Below are positions 7,655 through 15,766 of a stretch of 49,597 bases of DNA, in pieces. The DNA is from Rhodospirillales bacterium. GTDB taxonomy: Bacteria; Pseudomonadota; Alphaproteobacteria; Rhodospirillales; Casp-alpha2. Both the position numbers and the translations under genes were made by a program. Below the pieces are notes generated by a model, which did no database searches, was not told the DNA's origin, and worked only from the letters and a program-made list of their open reading frames with translations. Numbering within the stretch: the stretch's first letter is position 1; every line of letters starts with the position of its first letter. Location of the stretch: contig JABMOY010000057.1 in the NCBI GenBank assembly GCA_013203955.1, positions 1 through 49,597 on the forward strand, written 5' to 3'.

Positions 7655-9427
7655 TTGATTTCAGCCAAGCTTTCCCTTTCCGGCTTGGGCCAAATCGCGG
7701 CTCGGCAGGCCTTTCCTTTCCTGAACTGGATTTCCAGGGTCAACGCTAAGACTCTGCGCGCCGATATCATCGCCGCCATGACCGGCGCCGTCATTGTCCT
7801 GCCGCAAGGCGTCGCTTTCGCCCTGATCGCCGGCCTGCCGCCGCAATATGGGCTGTATACGGCCATCGTCACGCCGATTGTCGCCGCCCTGTTCGGATCG
7901 TCCTGGCATCTGGTCTCCGGGCCGACGACGGCGATTTCCATCGTTGTTTTCTCCGCCATCAGCCAACACGCCGAGCCGGGCTCTGCCGAGTTCGTGTCCA
8001 TGGCGCTGACGCTGACGCTGATGGCCGGCATCTATCAATTTGCTTTCGGTTTGGCGCGGCTGGGCAAGCTGGTCAATTTCGTCTCGCACTCCGTGGTCGT
8101 CGGCTTCACCGCCGGCGCCGCCATCCTGATCGCCACCAGCCAGATGAAAAATATCCTCGGCATCGCCGTGCCCCGGGGCGACTCCTTCCTGCACACCTGG
8201 GCCGACATCGCCGCCAAGGTCGGGCTGACCAACGGTTATGTGCTGTCCATCGCGGCTGTCACCTTGGTTCTGGCGCTGATCTTGAAGAAAAGCTTTCCGA
8301 ACTCGCCCTATATGCTGGCGGCCATGGTCGGCGGCAGCCTGATTAGCCTGTTCCTGAACGGCCCGTCCCACGGCGTCACCCTGGTCGGGGAAATTCCCGG
8401 CCACCTGCCGCCGTTGTCGCTGCCGGACCTTTCATTCCCGACGCTGCGCCAATTGGCGCCGCAGGCTTTGGCCGTCGCCGTCTTGGGGCTAATCGAGGCG
8501 GTCTCCATCGGCCGGTCGATTGCCACCAAGTCGCACCAACGGATCGACAGCAATCAGGAATTCATCGGCCAGGGCCTGTCCAACATGGTCGGCAGCTTCT
8601 TTTCAAGCTATGCGGGCTCGGGCTCGTTCACGCGGTCCGGCGTTAATTTTTCCGCCGGCGCCCAGACGCCGTTGGCGGCGATCCTGTCGGCGATCTTTTT
8701 GGCGATGATTCTATTGGTCGTCGCGCCTTATGCGGCGTATCTGCCGATCCCGGCGATGGGCGGTATTATCCTGCTGGTCGCTTACAAGCTGATCGATTTC
8801 ACCCACATCCGCACTATTTTGCGGGCTTCCAGGCCGGAAACCGCCGTGCTGGCCGTCACCTTTTTCGCAACACTTTTGTTAGAGCTGGAATTCGCCATCT
8901 ATGCCGGTGTGCTGTTGTCGTTGGTTTTGTACCTCAACCGCACCGCCAAGCCGCGCATGCCGAGCATCATCCCCTGCCCGGATACATCGCCCCGGCGTTT
9001 CATTCCGGTGGCCAACGATTCGACCCGGCGCTGCCCGCAATTTGACATCGTCGAAATCAACGGCTCGCTGTTCTTCGGCTCAGCCGAATGCGTCGCCAAG
9101 CGCCTGACCGCCATTTACCGGCGCGATGCATCGTACAAGCATGTGCTGTTGGTTGCCGACGGCATCGGCACGCTCGACGTATCGGGCGCCGAACTGCTGG
9201 TCGAAGAAGCCGAAAACTGGCGGCGGCGCGGCGGCGGGCTTTATATCAGCGGGCTCAGGCTGGAAAACCGGATGTTCCTTAAGCAGGGCGGCTATCTGGA
9301 TGCGATCGGCCGCGAAAACGTGTTTTTGAATAAGAAACAGGCGGTCCCCGCGATCAAGGCCCGGCTCGACGCCGAGCGCTGCGAGAACTGCCAGCTCCGC
9401 ATCTTCGCCGAGTGCCAATCCTCTTAA
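7655..9427 (+). CDS. SulP family anion transporter with STAS domain
   Basis: A 590-residue SulP (SLC26) permease of the inner membrane. The N-terminal half has the family signature LPQGVAFALIAGLPPQYGLYTA (about residues 49-70) and many hydrophobic segments up to about residue 425. The STAS domain follows at about 460-570 (QFDIVEINGSLFFGSAECV). Members carry sulfate, bicarbonate or other anions; the substrate is unknown here. The frame begins at TTG, and no better start is seen before the first helix. The preceding 120 bases are AT-rich and may carry the promoter. The C-terminal tail has a cysteine pair (CENCQLRIFAEC). Confidence 0.9.
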   Translation: MISAKLSLSGLGQIAARQAFPFLNWISRVNAKTLRADIIAAMTGAVIVLPQGVAFALIAGLPPQYGLYTAIVTPIVAALFGSSWHLVSGPTTAISIVVFSAISQHAEPGSAEFVSMALTLTLMAGIYQFAFGLARLGKLVNFVSHSVVVGFTAGAAILIATSQMKNILGIAVPRGDSFLHTWADIAAKVGLTNGYVLSIAAVTLVLALILKKSFPNSPYMLAAMVGGSLISLFLNGPSHGVTLVGEIPGHLPPLSLPDLSFPTLRQLAPQALAVAVLGLIEAVSIGRSIATKSHQRIDSNQEFIGQGLSNMVGSFFSSYAGSGSFTRSGVNFSAGAQTPLAAILSAIFLAMILLVVAPYAAYLPIPAMGGIILLVAYKLIDFTHIRTILRASRPETAVLAVTFFATLLLELEFAIYAGVLLSLVLYLNRTAKPRMPSIIPCPDTSPRRFIPVANDSTRRCPQFDIVEINGSLFFGSAECVAKRLTAIYRRDASYKHVLLVADGIGTLDVSGAELLVEEAENWRRRGGGLYISGLRLENRMFLKQGGYLDAIGRENVFLNKKQAVPAIKARLDAERCENCQLRIFAECQSS

Positions 9428-9469
9428 AAAAATCGTCTAACAATCACCCTTCGAGACGGACCTCCCCTT

Positions 9470-9557
9470 TCCGTCACTCCCGCGAAAGCGGGAGTCCAGG
9501 GATGCTGCTGGATTCCCGGCGGAGCCTGTCCTCGCGAAGGCGGGGGCGGGAATGACG
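9470..9557. repeat. Dispersed intergenic palindromic repeat, copy 2
   Basis: Almost the same sequence as positions 10-100: CTCCCGCGAAAGCGGGAGTC, a short spacer, then GCCTGTCCTCGCGAAGGCGG and GGGCGGGAATGACG. The left arm forms its own hairpin (CTCCCGC/GCGGGAG). It lies after the SulP gene and is non-coding. Confidence 0.85.
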
Positions 9558-9600
9558 TGAAGAAGGCGCGAATCTAGTTTTCAGCCGCCTGCTAGGACTC

Positions 9601-9690
9601 CTAGTTCTTATCCGGAAGCGGTTTTTCCTCGCTGCCCAAAGCCTCGGCCAAGCGCGCCTCGGTTTTCCCCGGTCCTGGGGACTGGGAAGA
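9601..9690 (-). pseudogene. Detached 3' end of a methyltransferase gene
   Basis: Directly after the stop codon of the DksA-like gene, and in the same frame, 29 codons encode PGKTEARLAEALGSEEKPLP and end in TAG at 9601-9603. This matches the C-terminus of the methyltransferase at 10726-11649 (KPGSAEARLAEALGTQEKPL). A 28-base stretch is identical between the two copies (9638-9665 and the matching part near 10778-10805). It has no start of its own and is best read as a gene remnant left by duplication. Confidence 0.7.
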
Positions 9691-10011
9691 TTATTCTTCC
9701 AGGCAATCCATGCACTGGGTGGCGTGGGGGACGGCTTCGAGGCGGGCCTCGCCGATGGGATTGCCGCAGGCGGTGCACGCGCCGTAGGTGCCGGTCTCGA
9801 TGCGCTTCAGGGCGGCACTGATCTGGTCGATTTCGGCCATGGCCGCCTGACCTAAGCCTTCCAGGACTTCGTCGTCCTCCATCTCCACCGCCTGCTCCGC
9901 GAAATCGGGGTCGGGAGTTACCCTCAGTTCGGCGTCGATTTCCTTGGCCGAGGCAAAAAGCGCGGCTTTACGATCTTCGAGCCGTTTCCGTAGCTTTTCC
10001 GTGGCGGGCAT
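9691..10011 (-). CDS. Short DksA/TraR-family zinc-finger protein
   Basis: A 106-residue protein. The N-terminal half is helical and acidic. The C-terminal half has the DksA-type four-cysteine zinc finger CTACGNPIGEARLE...QCMDC. DksA proteins bind in the secondary channel of RNA polymerase and alter promoter choice with ppGpp. This one is shorter than E. coli DksA (151 residues) and closer to the TraR/YbiI-like group, so the housekeeping role cannot be assumed. A perfect Shine-Dalgarno (AAGGAGGT) precedes the ATG. Confidence 0.88.
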   Translation of the reverse strand: MPATEKLRKRLEDRKAALFASAKEIDAELRVTPDPDFAEQAVEMEDDEVLEGLGQAAMAEIDQISAALKRIETGTYGACTACGNPIGEARLEAVPHATQCMDCLEE

Positions 10012-10095
10012 GGCGACCTCCTTTAGATCAATTAACGCACGGGGATATTACTAATTTATGCACGGCGAAATTGTCCTGCAATACGCGGTCCGGGC

Positions 10096-10662
10096 TTATT
10101 CTCCCGCCTCCATCCTTTGCCGGTAGCCGTCGGCGTCGCCGTAATCGGCGAAATCGTAATAGCGCCGGTGCTGGCCGGTGGTCCTGTGCGCGTGCTTGAT
10201 GGGGCACCAATGTTCCTCGGTGCGCCCGGCGACTTCCCGGGCGTAGGCGAGCAATCCGTTGGCGTAGCCGCAATAGGCGCAGTTGAGCTTTTCGATGGGG
10301 TTGAGATAGGCCAAGTGGTGGCGGTCAATGGCGATGAAGTCGTCGCGCGGCACCTTCTTGATGCCATAGATGGGGAAGCACACCCACTGGAACAGGGTGA
10401 CGGCGATATCGACCATAATCAGGGGGACGATCTGGGCATAGATAAGAGGCGCCAACAGCACGGCCATGAGGTCGGAATCGAGGATGTAGCGGATCAGCCC
10501 CTTTCGCAGTTCCTTGTGATGTTGGCGGACCGCCGCCTCGAATTTGATGCGTTTTTTGGTCAGCGTATAGTGGAACTTTTGGCGCTGGGTTTCCAGTTCC
10601 CTTTCGGCTTCGCCTTCAAGCTCGCGGATTTTATCGAGCAGACCGGAAATGGCGTTGATCAT
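10096..10662 (-). CDS. Conserved-looking membrane protein with CxxC motif, function unknown
   Basis: A 188-residue protein I cannot name. Residues 1-60 look like a charged coiled coil (IRELEGEAERELETQRQKF). Residues 65-100 hold one long or two short membrane segments (LMAVLLAPLIYAQIVPLIMV and VTLFQWVCFPIYGI). The rest is soluble, with LNCAYCGYANGLLAYAREV giving a CxxC pair and a later HWCPIKHAHR segment. The cysteine and histidine residues suggest metal binding or redox, inferred only. A ribosome binding site (GAGGGAAGG) precedes the ATG. Confidence 0.75.
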   Translation of the reverse strand: MINAISGLLDKIRELEGEAERELETQRQKFHYTLTKKRIKFEAAVRQHHKELRKGLIRYILDSDLMAVLLAPLIYAQIVPLIMVDIAVTLFQWVCFPIYGIKKVPRDDFIAIDRHHLAYLNPIEKLNCAYCGYANGLLAYAREVAGRTEEHWCPIKHAHRTTGQHRRYYDFADYGDADGYRQRMEAGE

Positions 10663-10725
10663 GGCCTTCCCTCAGAATGATGAGCGTTTCAGGGTAAAGC
10701 TTAACACCCGGGATTGGAAAAAGCT

Positions 10726-11649
10726 TCACCCAAGCCCCGGCTTCGCCTTTTCCTCAAGCGGCTTTTCTTGCGTCCCCAAAGCCTCGGCCAAGCGCGCCTC
10801 GGCGGAGCCCGGTTTCAGGGGCTGTTGCTGCGAGGCATCGGGCGCCCAGCCGGTCATGGTGATGATTTGGAACGTCGCCGGGATTTTGCCGTCCTCGTCG
10901 GCGAAAACGTCCTGATAGCGTTTTACCGCCGCCATCAACGTCGCCTTGCGCGTCATGCCCTTGCGGGCCTCAAAGACGGCGTTGCTTTCGCCCATGGCGC
11001 GCAGGTCGGCCATCAGCTTCAGGGGGGCGTCGTACATTACCGTGACGGTGTCGGCATCGACCACCGGCAGGGCGAACCCGGCGCGCTGCAACAGGCTGCC
11101 CAAGTCGCGGACATCGGCCATCGGCGAGACGCGGGGGCTTAAGCCTCCTTCCTCGGCGATCTCGGCCTCGCTCAAGGCTTGGCGCAGCTCGTGCAAGGTG
11201 TCGCCGCCCAGCATGGCGGCCAGGAACAGCCCGTCGGGCTTTAACGCCATCCTCGCCTGCAACAACGCTCCGGGCAGGTCGTTGACCCAGTGGAGTGAGA
11301 GGTTGGACAAGATCAGATCGAAGGCCTCTGGGCCGAACGGCAGCGCTTCTTCGTCGGCGGCCAGGCCAAGGCCCCTGGAATTGTCGGCCTCGACAGCCAT
11401 CCGGGGCGCCAAGTCGCACTGCACCAGGGCCTCTATGCCGCCCCGGCCTTTGAGTGAGCGGCCCAATTGCCCGGTGTGGCAGCCGAGGTCGAGCGCCCAA
11501 GGAAACGCCCGTTTGACGTCGTCGAGGCGATCCAAAAGCCGATCGGCTGATTCCAGGAACAGGAAATCGTGACCGTCGAAGTCCGCCGCCGACCGATCAC
11601 GGTGGCGGCGCACGTTTGCCCGGTTGAACACGGTCATAGAATCCGACAT
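10726..11649 (-). CDS. SAM-dependent methyltransferase-fold protein, BioC/NDUFAF5-like
   Basis: A protein of 307 residues from the chosen ATG (MSDSMTVFNRANVRRHRDRSA). The class I methyltransferase fold is shown by motif I (ALDLGCHTGQLG) and LILSNLSLHWVNDLPGALLQ. The pattern resembles the BioC family and the alphaproteobacterial relatives of mitochondrial NDUFAF5, a complex I assembly factor reported to hydroxylate an arginine. The latter fits the N-terminal VFNRANVRRHRDR. A start six codons upstream is possible. It is divergent from comF with only nine bases between the starts. Its last 35 codons are partly duplicated at 9601-9690. Confidence 0.85.
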   Translation of the reverse strand: MSDSMTVFNRANVRRHRDRSAADFDGHDFLFLESADRLLDRLDDVKRAFPWALDLGCHTGQLGRSLKGRGGIEALVQCDLAPRMAVEADNSRGLGLAADEEALPFGPEAFDLILSNLSLHWVNDLPGALLQARMALKPDGLFLAAMLGGDTLHELRQALSEAEIAEEGGLSPRVSPMADVRDLGSLLQRAGFALPVVDADTVTVMYDAPLKLMADLRAMGESNAVFEARKGMTRKATLMAAVKRYQDVFADEDGKIPATFQIITMTGWAPDASQQQPLKPGSAEARLAEALGTQEKPLEEKAKPGLG

Positions 11650-11658
11650 GCTGAAAAT

Positions 11659-12453
11659 ATGACACAAGGGGGGAAGGCTATAAACACTTCCGGGGGCTAT
11701 AGGGACGCCTCCTTAAGCCGGTTGGCCGGGCGCGTCCTCGATGCCTTGCTGCCGCCAGGCTGCCCGGTCTGCAATGCCGTCGTCGAAGGGGCGGGGACGA
11801 TTTGCGGGGACTGCTGGCGCGAGATCAATTTTTTAGGGCCGCCGCAGTGTTCGGCCTGCGGGTTGCCGTTCGAATTCGCCGAAAACGATGCCTTCAGCCA
11901 AGACGTGCTGTGCGGCGCCTGTGTGCGCGAACGCCCGCCTTATGAGCGCGCCCGCGCCGCCATGGTCTACGGCGATTTCAGCCGCAAGATGATCTTAGCC
12001 TTCAAACACGCCGACCGCACCGACACGGCCCCGGGATTGGGCCGCATGCTGGTCCAGGCCGGGTCTGACCTAATCGCCGATGCCGATCTGATCGCGCCGG
12101 TGCCGCTGCATTGGACGCGGCTGTTCCAGCGCCGCTACAACCAAGCGGCGTTGCTGGCCGGTGTCGTCGGTCGTGTTACCGGCAAGGCGGTGGTGCAGGA
12201 TTTGCTGGTGCGAAAGCGCAAGACGAAACCCCAGGGCCGCATGGGCCCGGCCGAGCGCCGCCGCAACTTGCAGGGCGCGATCAAGGTCAACGCCGCCAAA
12301 CGTGACCGCTTGGCGAGCCGGCGGGTGCTGTTGATTGACGACGTGCTGACCACCGGGGCGACGGCGACGGCGTGCGCGAATATGCTGCTCCGTGGCGGCG
12401 CCGGGGCGGTCGATGTGTTGACCCTGGCCCGGGTGGTGCGGCCGGCAATTTAA
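11659..12453 (+). CDS. comF: ComF family phosphoribosyltransferase-like protein
   Basis: A 264-residue protein of the ComF/amidophosphoribosyltransferase-like family, linked to DNA uptake in competent bacteria. Its biochemical role is poorly defined. The N-terminal zinc-ribbon cysteines are visible (CPVCNAVVEGAGTICGDCW, CSACG, LCGACV). The PRPP-binding loop VLLIDDVLTTGATATAC is near the C-terminus. The start at 11659 removes a 30-codon extension that overlaps the divergent methyltransferase gene. A TTG nearer the conserved part is possible. Confidence 0.9.
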   Translation: MTQGGKAINTSGGYRDASLSRLAGRVLDALLPPGCPVCNAVVEGAGTICGDCWREINFLGPPQCSACGLPFEFAENDAFSQDVLCGACVRERPPYERARAAMVYGDFSRKMILAFKHADRTDTAPGLGRMLVQAGSDLIADADLIAPVPLHWTRLFQRRYNQAALLAGVVGRVTGKAVVQDLLVRKRKTKPQGRMGPAERRRNLQGAIKVNAAKRDRLASRRVLLIDDVLTTGATATACANMLLRGGAGAVDVLTLARVVRPAI

Positions 12454-12516
12454 ACAGAACCTTTAAGGCGGCTCCGACATGCCTTATATAAACGTCCCGA
12501 GTATGAGGAGTTTGCG

Positions 12517-12780
12517 TTGGCCGAAATCGAAATCTACACGTCGCCTTTTTGCGGGTTCTGTCACGCCGCCAAGCGGCTGCTCGACAAGAAGGGCGTCCCC
12601 TATACGGAAATCGACGTCATGATGAGCCCGTCCAAGCGCAAGGAAATGACCGAACGCTCCGGCGGACAGCGCACGGTGCCGCAGATCTTCGTTGATGGAG
12701 AACACTTGGGCGACTGCCAGGACATCATGGCCATGGATATGGACGACGAGCTCGGCCCCCGCCTCGGGCTCGGTGTCTAG
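12517..12780 (+). CDS. grxC: Glutaredoxin 3
   Basis: An 87-residue dithiol glutaredoxin, the normal length. The active site is CGFC in YTSPFCGFCHAAKRLL. The cis-proline TVPQIF and the glutathione-binding GDCQDIMAMD follow. It reduces disulfides and mixed glutathione disulfides in the cytosol. The start is TTG at 12517, supported by a Shine-Dalgarno (GAGGAG) seven bases upstream and by the family N-terminus. It lies directly before the nitrilase gene. Confidence 0.95.
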   Translation: MAEIEIYTSPFCGFCHAAKRLLDKKGVPYTEIDVMMSPSKRKEMTERSGGQRTVPQIFVDGEHLGDCQDIMAMDMDDELGPRLGLGV

Positions 12781-12801
12781 GCGGAGGTGGGATAGCAAGA
12801 C

Positions 12802-13620
12802 ATGGCCAAAAAATTCACCGTCGCTTGTGTGCAAACGACAACGGGCCGGGACATCGGGTCCAGCCTGGAAGCCGCCGGCGCCCTGGTGCGCGCCGCTGCT
12901 CTGGCCGGCGCCGATTTCATCCTGACCCCGGAAACCGTCAACCTGATGGAATTGGACGGCCATGCCCGCGCCGAAAAGATCGCTGCCGATGATGGCGACG
13001 CCGGGTTGTCGGTTTTCAAGGATTTGGCCAAAGAAACAGGCGTCTGGCTGCTGGCCGGATCGCTGGTGACCCTGGCCGAACACGGCAAGGCCGCCAACCG
13101 GTCATTCCTGATTGACCCCAAAGGCGCGGTCAAGGCGCACTACGACAAGATCCACATGTTCGACGTCGACCTCGGCGACGGCGAGGTCTACCGGGAATCG
13201 AAAGCCTATGAAGCGGGCTCAAAAGCCGTCACCGCCGAGCTTCCCTGGGGCACGCTTGGGATGTCGATCTGTTACGACTTGCGGTTCCCCCACCTTTACC
13301 GGGAACTGGCGAACCGGGGCGCCGATTTCATTTCCATTCCCGCCGCCTTCACCCGGCCGACGGGCGAGGCCCACTGGCACGTGCTTCAGCGCGCCCGGGC
13401 GATTGAGAACGGCTGCTTCGTTTTTGCATCGGCGCAATGCGGCAAACACGAAAACGGCCGCAAGACCTTCGGCCATTCGCTGATTATCAATCCGTGGGGT
13501 GAAGTGCTGGCCGACGGCGGCGACGACGTGGGCTTCATCACTGCCTCCATTGACCCGGGCGAAGTGGCCGCCGCCCGCGCCAAGGTCCCGTCGCTGACCC
13601 ACGACCGGGATTTTAAGTAA
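12802..13620 (+). CDS. Carbon-nitrogen hydrolase (NIT2 / deaminated-glutathione amidase type)
   Basis: A 272-residue nitrilase-superfamily amidase. The Glu-Lys-Cys triad is visible: E in LTPETVNL, K in HYDKIHMFD and C in MSICYDLRFPHLYREL. The family includes omega-amidase and the amidase that clears deaminated glutathione. The position next to grxC would suit the latter, though that is inference. The Shine-Dalgarno is GGAGGTGG, 11 bases before the ATG. The grxC stop lies 21 bases upstream. Confidence 0.9.
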   Translation: MAKKFTVACVQTTTGRDIGSSLEAAGALVRAAALAGADFILTPETVNLMELDGHARAEKIAADDGDAGLSVFKDLAKETGVWLLAGSLVTLAEHGKAANRSFLIDPKGAVKAHYDKIHMFDVDLGDGEVYRESKAYEAGSKAVTAELPWGTLGMSICYDLRFPHLYRELANRGADFISIPAAFTRPTGEAHWHVLQRARAIENGCFVFASAQCGKHENGRKTFGHSLIINPWGEVLADGGDDVGFITASIDPGEVAAARAKVPSLTHDRDFK

Positions 13621-13623
13621 AAA

Positions 13624-13705
13624 AACCACGAAGGCACGAAGGGCACGAAGGAAGAGGGAAAAATAATTCCTTTTTGTGTCTTTGTGTCTTTGTGCCTTGG
13701 TGGTT
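13624..13705. repeat. Large imperfect inverted repeat between convergent genes
   Basis: AACCACGAAGGCAC at 13624-13637 pairs with GTGCCTTGGTGGTT at 13692-13705 with one mismatch. Inside, CACGAAGG units on the left face TTTGTGTC units on the right. It sits between two convergent stop codons and could serve as a two-way terminator. It resembles a dispersed repeat, but there is no second copy in the window. Confidence 0.75.
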
Positions 13706-13717
13706 CACCTTCTTTTT

Positions 13718-14368
13718 TTAAGAAGGCATGACCTTGTGCGGCGCCGGCTCGTCGTCGTCGCGCTCGCTTTCGCCCAGATCATTGATCGCGCACAGGCGCT
13801 GTTTGACGCCTTCGATGTCGGCGGCTTCGACGATGCCGTGTTCGTAGGCGACGACTTGCAAGCGGCCTTCGGCGAGTTTTAAAAGCTCGCCGCTTTTTAG
13901 CAGATGGTCCGGGTTGCGGGGGCGGACGAAGGCCTCGTTGCCGCGCGCGAAGGTTTCGTAAATCAGCACGCCGCCGGGGTCCAGGGCGCTGAAAATTTCG
14001 TCCATTAGCGGTCGGAACAGGTAATTGACGACGACGATGGCCTTGAACGTGCGCCCGGCCAGCGGCCCTGAGCCGGAAAAGACGGGGTTTCCGTTTTCCA
14101 GGTCGGCTTCGATGATTTCCACATTAGGGTCCGATTTAAGGTCGTCGAGCGAGGCGGTGTCCCTGTCGGTGGCGACGACATCATGGCCGAGGCCGAGCAA
14201 ATGGCGGGTGTGGCGCCCGCCGCCCGCCGCCAAGTCTAAAATGGATTGGGTTTCAACGCTTTGGCCCGCTATCAGCGGGGCAAAGCGCCGCACCCAGGGC
14301 GACGGCTCGGTGATAGCCAAGTGGCGGTGCCGGGTTTTGTCGGCTTTGGGGGTGGGGTCATTTTCCAT
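13718..14368 (-). CDS. Class I SAM-dependent methyltransferase, TehB-like
   Basis: A 216-residue cytosolic protein. Motif I is ILDLAAGGGRHTRHLLGLGH (about residues 43-62), followed by VVATDRD, which binds the ribose of SAM, and by IVVVNYLFRPLMDEIFSALDPGG. The pattern resembles TehB-like and similar small methyltransferases of unknown substrate. The C-terminal tail is acidic. It is convergent with the nitrilase gene, with the inverted repeat between them. Confidence 0.83.
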   Translation of the reverse strand: MENDPTPKADKTRHRHLAITEPSPWVRRFAPLIAGQSVETQSILDLAAGGGRHTRHLLGLGHDVVATDRDTASLDDLKSDPNVEIIEADLENGNPVFSGSGPLAGRTFKAIVVVNYLFRPLMDEIFSALDPGGVLIYETFARGNEAFVRPRNPDHLLKSGELLKLAEGRLQVVAYEHGIVEAADIEGVKQRLCAINDLGESERDDDEPAPHKVMPS

Positions 14369-14469
14369 TTGTTAAGTGTTTTAAGCTATGCCTTACGCCC
14401 ATAAATAACTATAAAATATTGAATTAGTTCAAGACCCAGATGATTTTGTGAAGAGGATGGCTTCGGTCG

Positions 14470-14913
14470 ATGATTCTTTATCAGTTGAAATGCCACAAGG
14501 GCCACAATTTCGAGGCTTGGTTCCGCGATGGCGCCACCTACGACACTCAATCGGTGTCGGGCGACGTGTCATGCCCGCTCTGCGGCAATACCGAGGTCGC
14601 CAAGGCGCCGATGGCCCCTAACCTGGCGTCTCGCAACCGTTCGATTACGCGCCCCCTTGGTGGTGGCGACGAGGCGCGGGCCCAGGAAGTGGCTGCGAAG
14701 ATTCTCGAAGCCGTCGACGGCTTACGCCAAGAGGTCGAGGATACCTGTGAATACGTCGGCGACGACTTTGCCGACGAGGCGCGGGCCATTCAATTCGGCG
14801 AGACGGAAGAACGTGGCATCTACGGCAAGGCCACCGACGAAGAGGCCGAAGAATTGGAAGAAGAAGGCGTCGATTTTTTCCGCTTTCCGTTCCCGCGGCG
14901 CCGCAACGACTAA
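14470..14913 (+). CDS. DUF1178 family protein
   Basis: A 147-residue protein of the DUF1178 family, common in Alpha- and Betaproteobacteria and without known function. The N-terminal zinc ribbon is visible (LKCHKGHNFEAWF...SCPLCGN, about residues 8-40). An acidic helical C-terminal half ends in FFRFPFPRRRND. The position between a nitrilase and ubiG is the common alphaproteobacterial arrangement. The stop codon overlaps the ubiG stop by four bases on the other strand. Confidence 0.9.
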   Translation: MILYQLKCHKGHNFEAWFRDGATYDTQSVSGDVSCPLCGNTEVAKAPMAPNLASRNRSITRPLGGGDEARAQEVAAKILEAVDGLRQEVEDTCEYVGDDFADEARAIQFGETEERGIYGKATDEEAEELEEEGVDFFRFPFPRRRND

Positions 14914-15683
14914 GCCTTCATTTTTTTCGCAAATCCCAAGTAGTTCACGGCGAGATCGGCCGACAGCCGCCATTCGTCGGCGATCGGGTTGTAGGTCATG
15001 CCCTTGAGCTGAGTGACCTCGACACCGGTTTTCTCCAGCCCATGCGCCAGTTCCGACGGACGCAGGAACTTGCGCCAATCATGGGTCCCCCGGGGCAGCC
15101 AGCGGAGCACGTATTCGGCGCCGATCTTGGCCAATGCCAGCGACTTCAAGGTGCGGTTGAGGGTTGAAATCACCATCACCCCCTTGGGTTTCATCAGCGC
15201 CGTTGACGCCCCCAGAAACATCCCGACATCGGCGACGTGTTCGACCACTTCCATGTTGAGCACGACATCGAAACGGCCCTTTTCAGTAGCCAAATCTTCG
15301 GGCAAACGGTGGTGGTAATCGATGTCGAGCCCCGATTGTTCGGCGTGCGCCAGGGCTATCTTGATATTGGCCTCGCCGGCGTCGATGCCGGTGACATTAG
15401 CGCCCAAGCGCCGCATCGGTTCCGACAGAAGCCCGCCGCCGCAGCCGATATCGAGGACGTCGAGGTCTTTTAAGGGTTTGTCCCCCAACGCATCGCGTCC
15501 GAAATGGCCGCAAACGTGGTCGCGGATGAATTCCAGGCGCACCGGATTGATCTGATGCAGGGGGCGAAACTTGCCCGCCGGGTCCCACCAAGCCTCGGCC
15601 ATGGCGGTGAAGCGGGCGATTTCGTCATCGGACGCCGTCGACGGGGCGGCTTGCTTTTGTTTAGCTTGGGCTCTTGCGGTCAT
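14910..15683 (-). CDS. ubiG: Ubiquinone biosynthesis O-methyltransferase
   Basis: A 257-residue SAM-dependent enzyme that carries out both O-methylations in ubiquinone synthesis, at the inner membrane surface. The N-terminal FTAMAEAWWDPAGKFRPLHQINPVRLEFI is specific for UbiG. Motif I follows as VLDIGCGGGLLSEPMRRLGA. MEVVEHVADVGMFL and the C-terminal GMTYNPIADEWRL also fit. It is divergent from lysC, as in many alphaproteobacteria. Confidence 0.96.
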   Translation of the reverse strand: MTARAQAKQKQAAPSTASDDEIARFTAMAEAWWDPAGKFRPLHQINPVRLEFIRDHVCGHFGRDALGDKPLKDLDVLDIGCGGGLLSEPMRRLGANVTGIDAGEANIKIALAHAEQSGLDIDYHHRLPEDLATEKGRFDVVLNMEVVEHVADVGMFLGASTALMKPKGVMVISTLNRTLKSLALAKIGAEYVLRWLPRGTHDWRKFLRPSELAHGLEKTGVEVTQLKGMTYNPIADEWRLSADLAVNYLGFAKKMKA

Positions 15684-15766
15684 GCTTGGGTTGCCTCTGT
15701 TCGCTGTAATAGAGTATGTATGCCGCGCCTGGGCTTCAACCTACTTAAGTATAGAACGTTTTTGAT

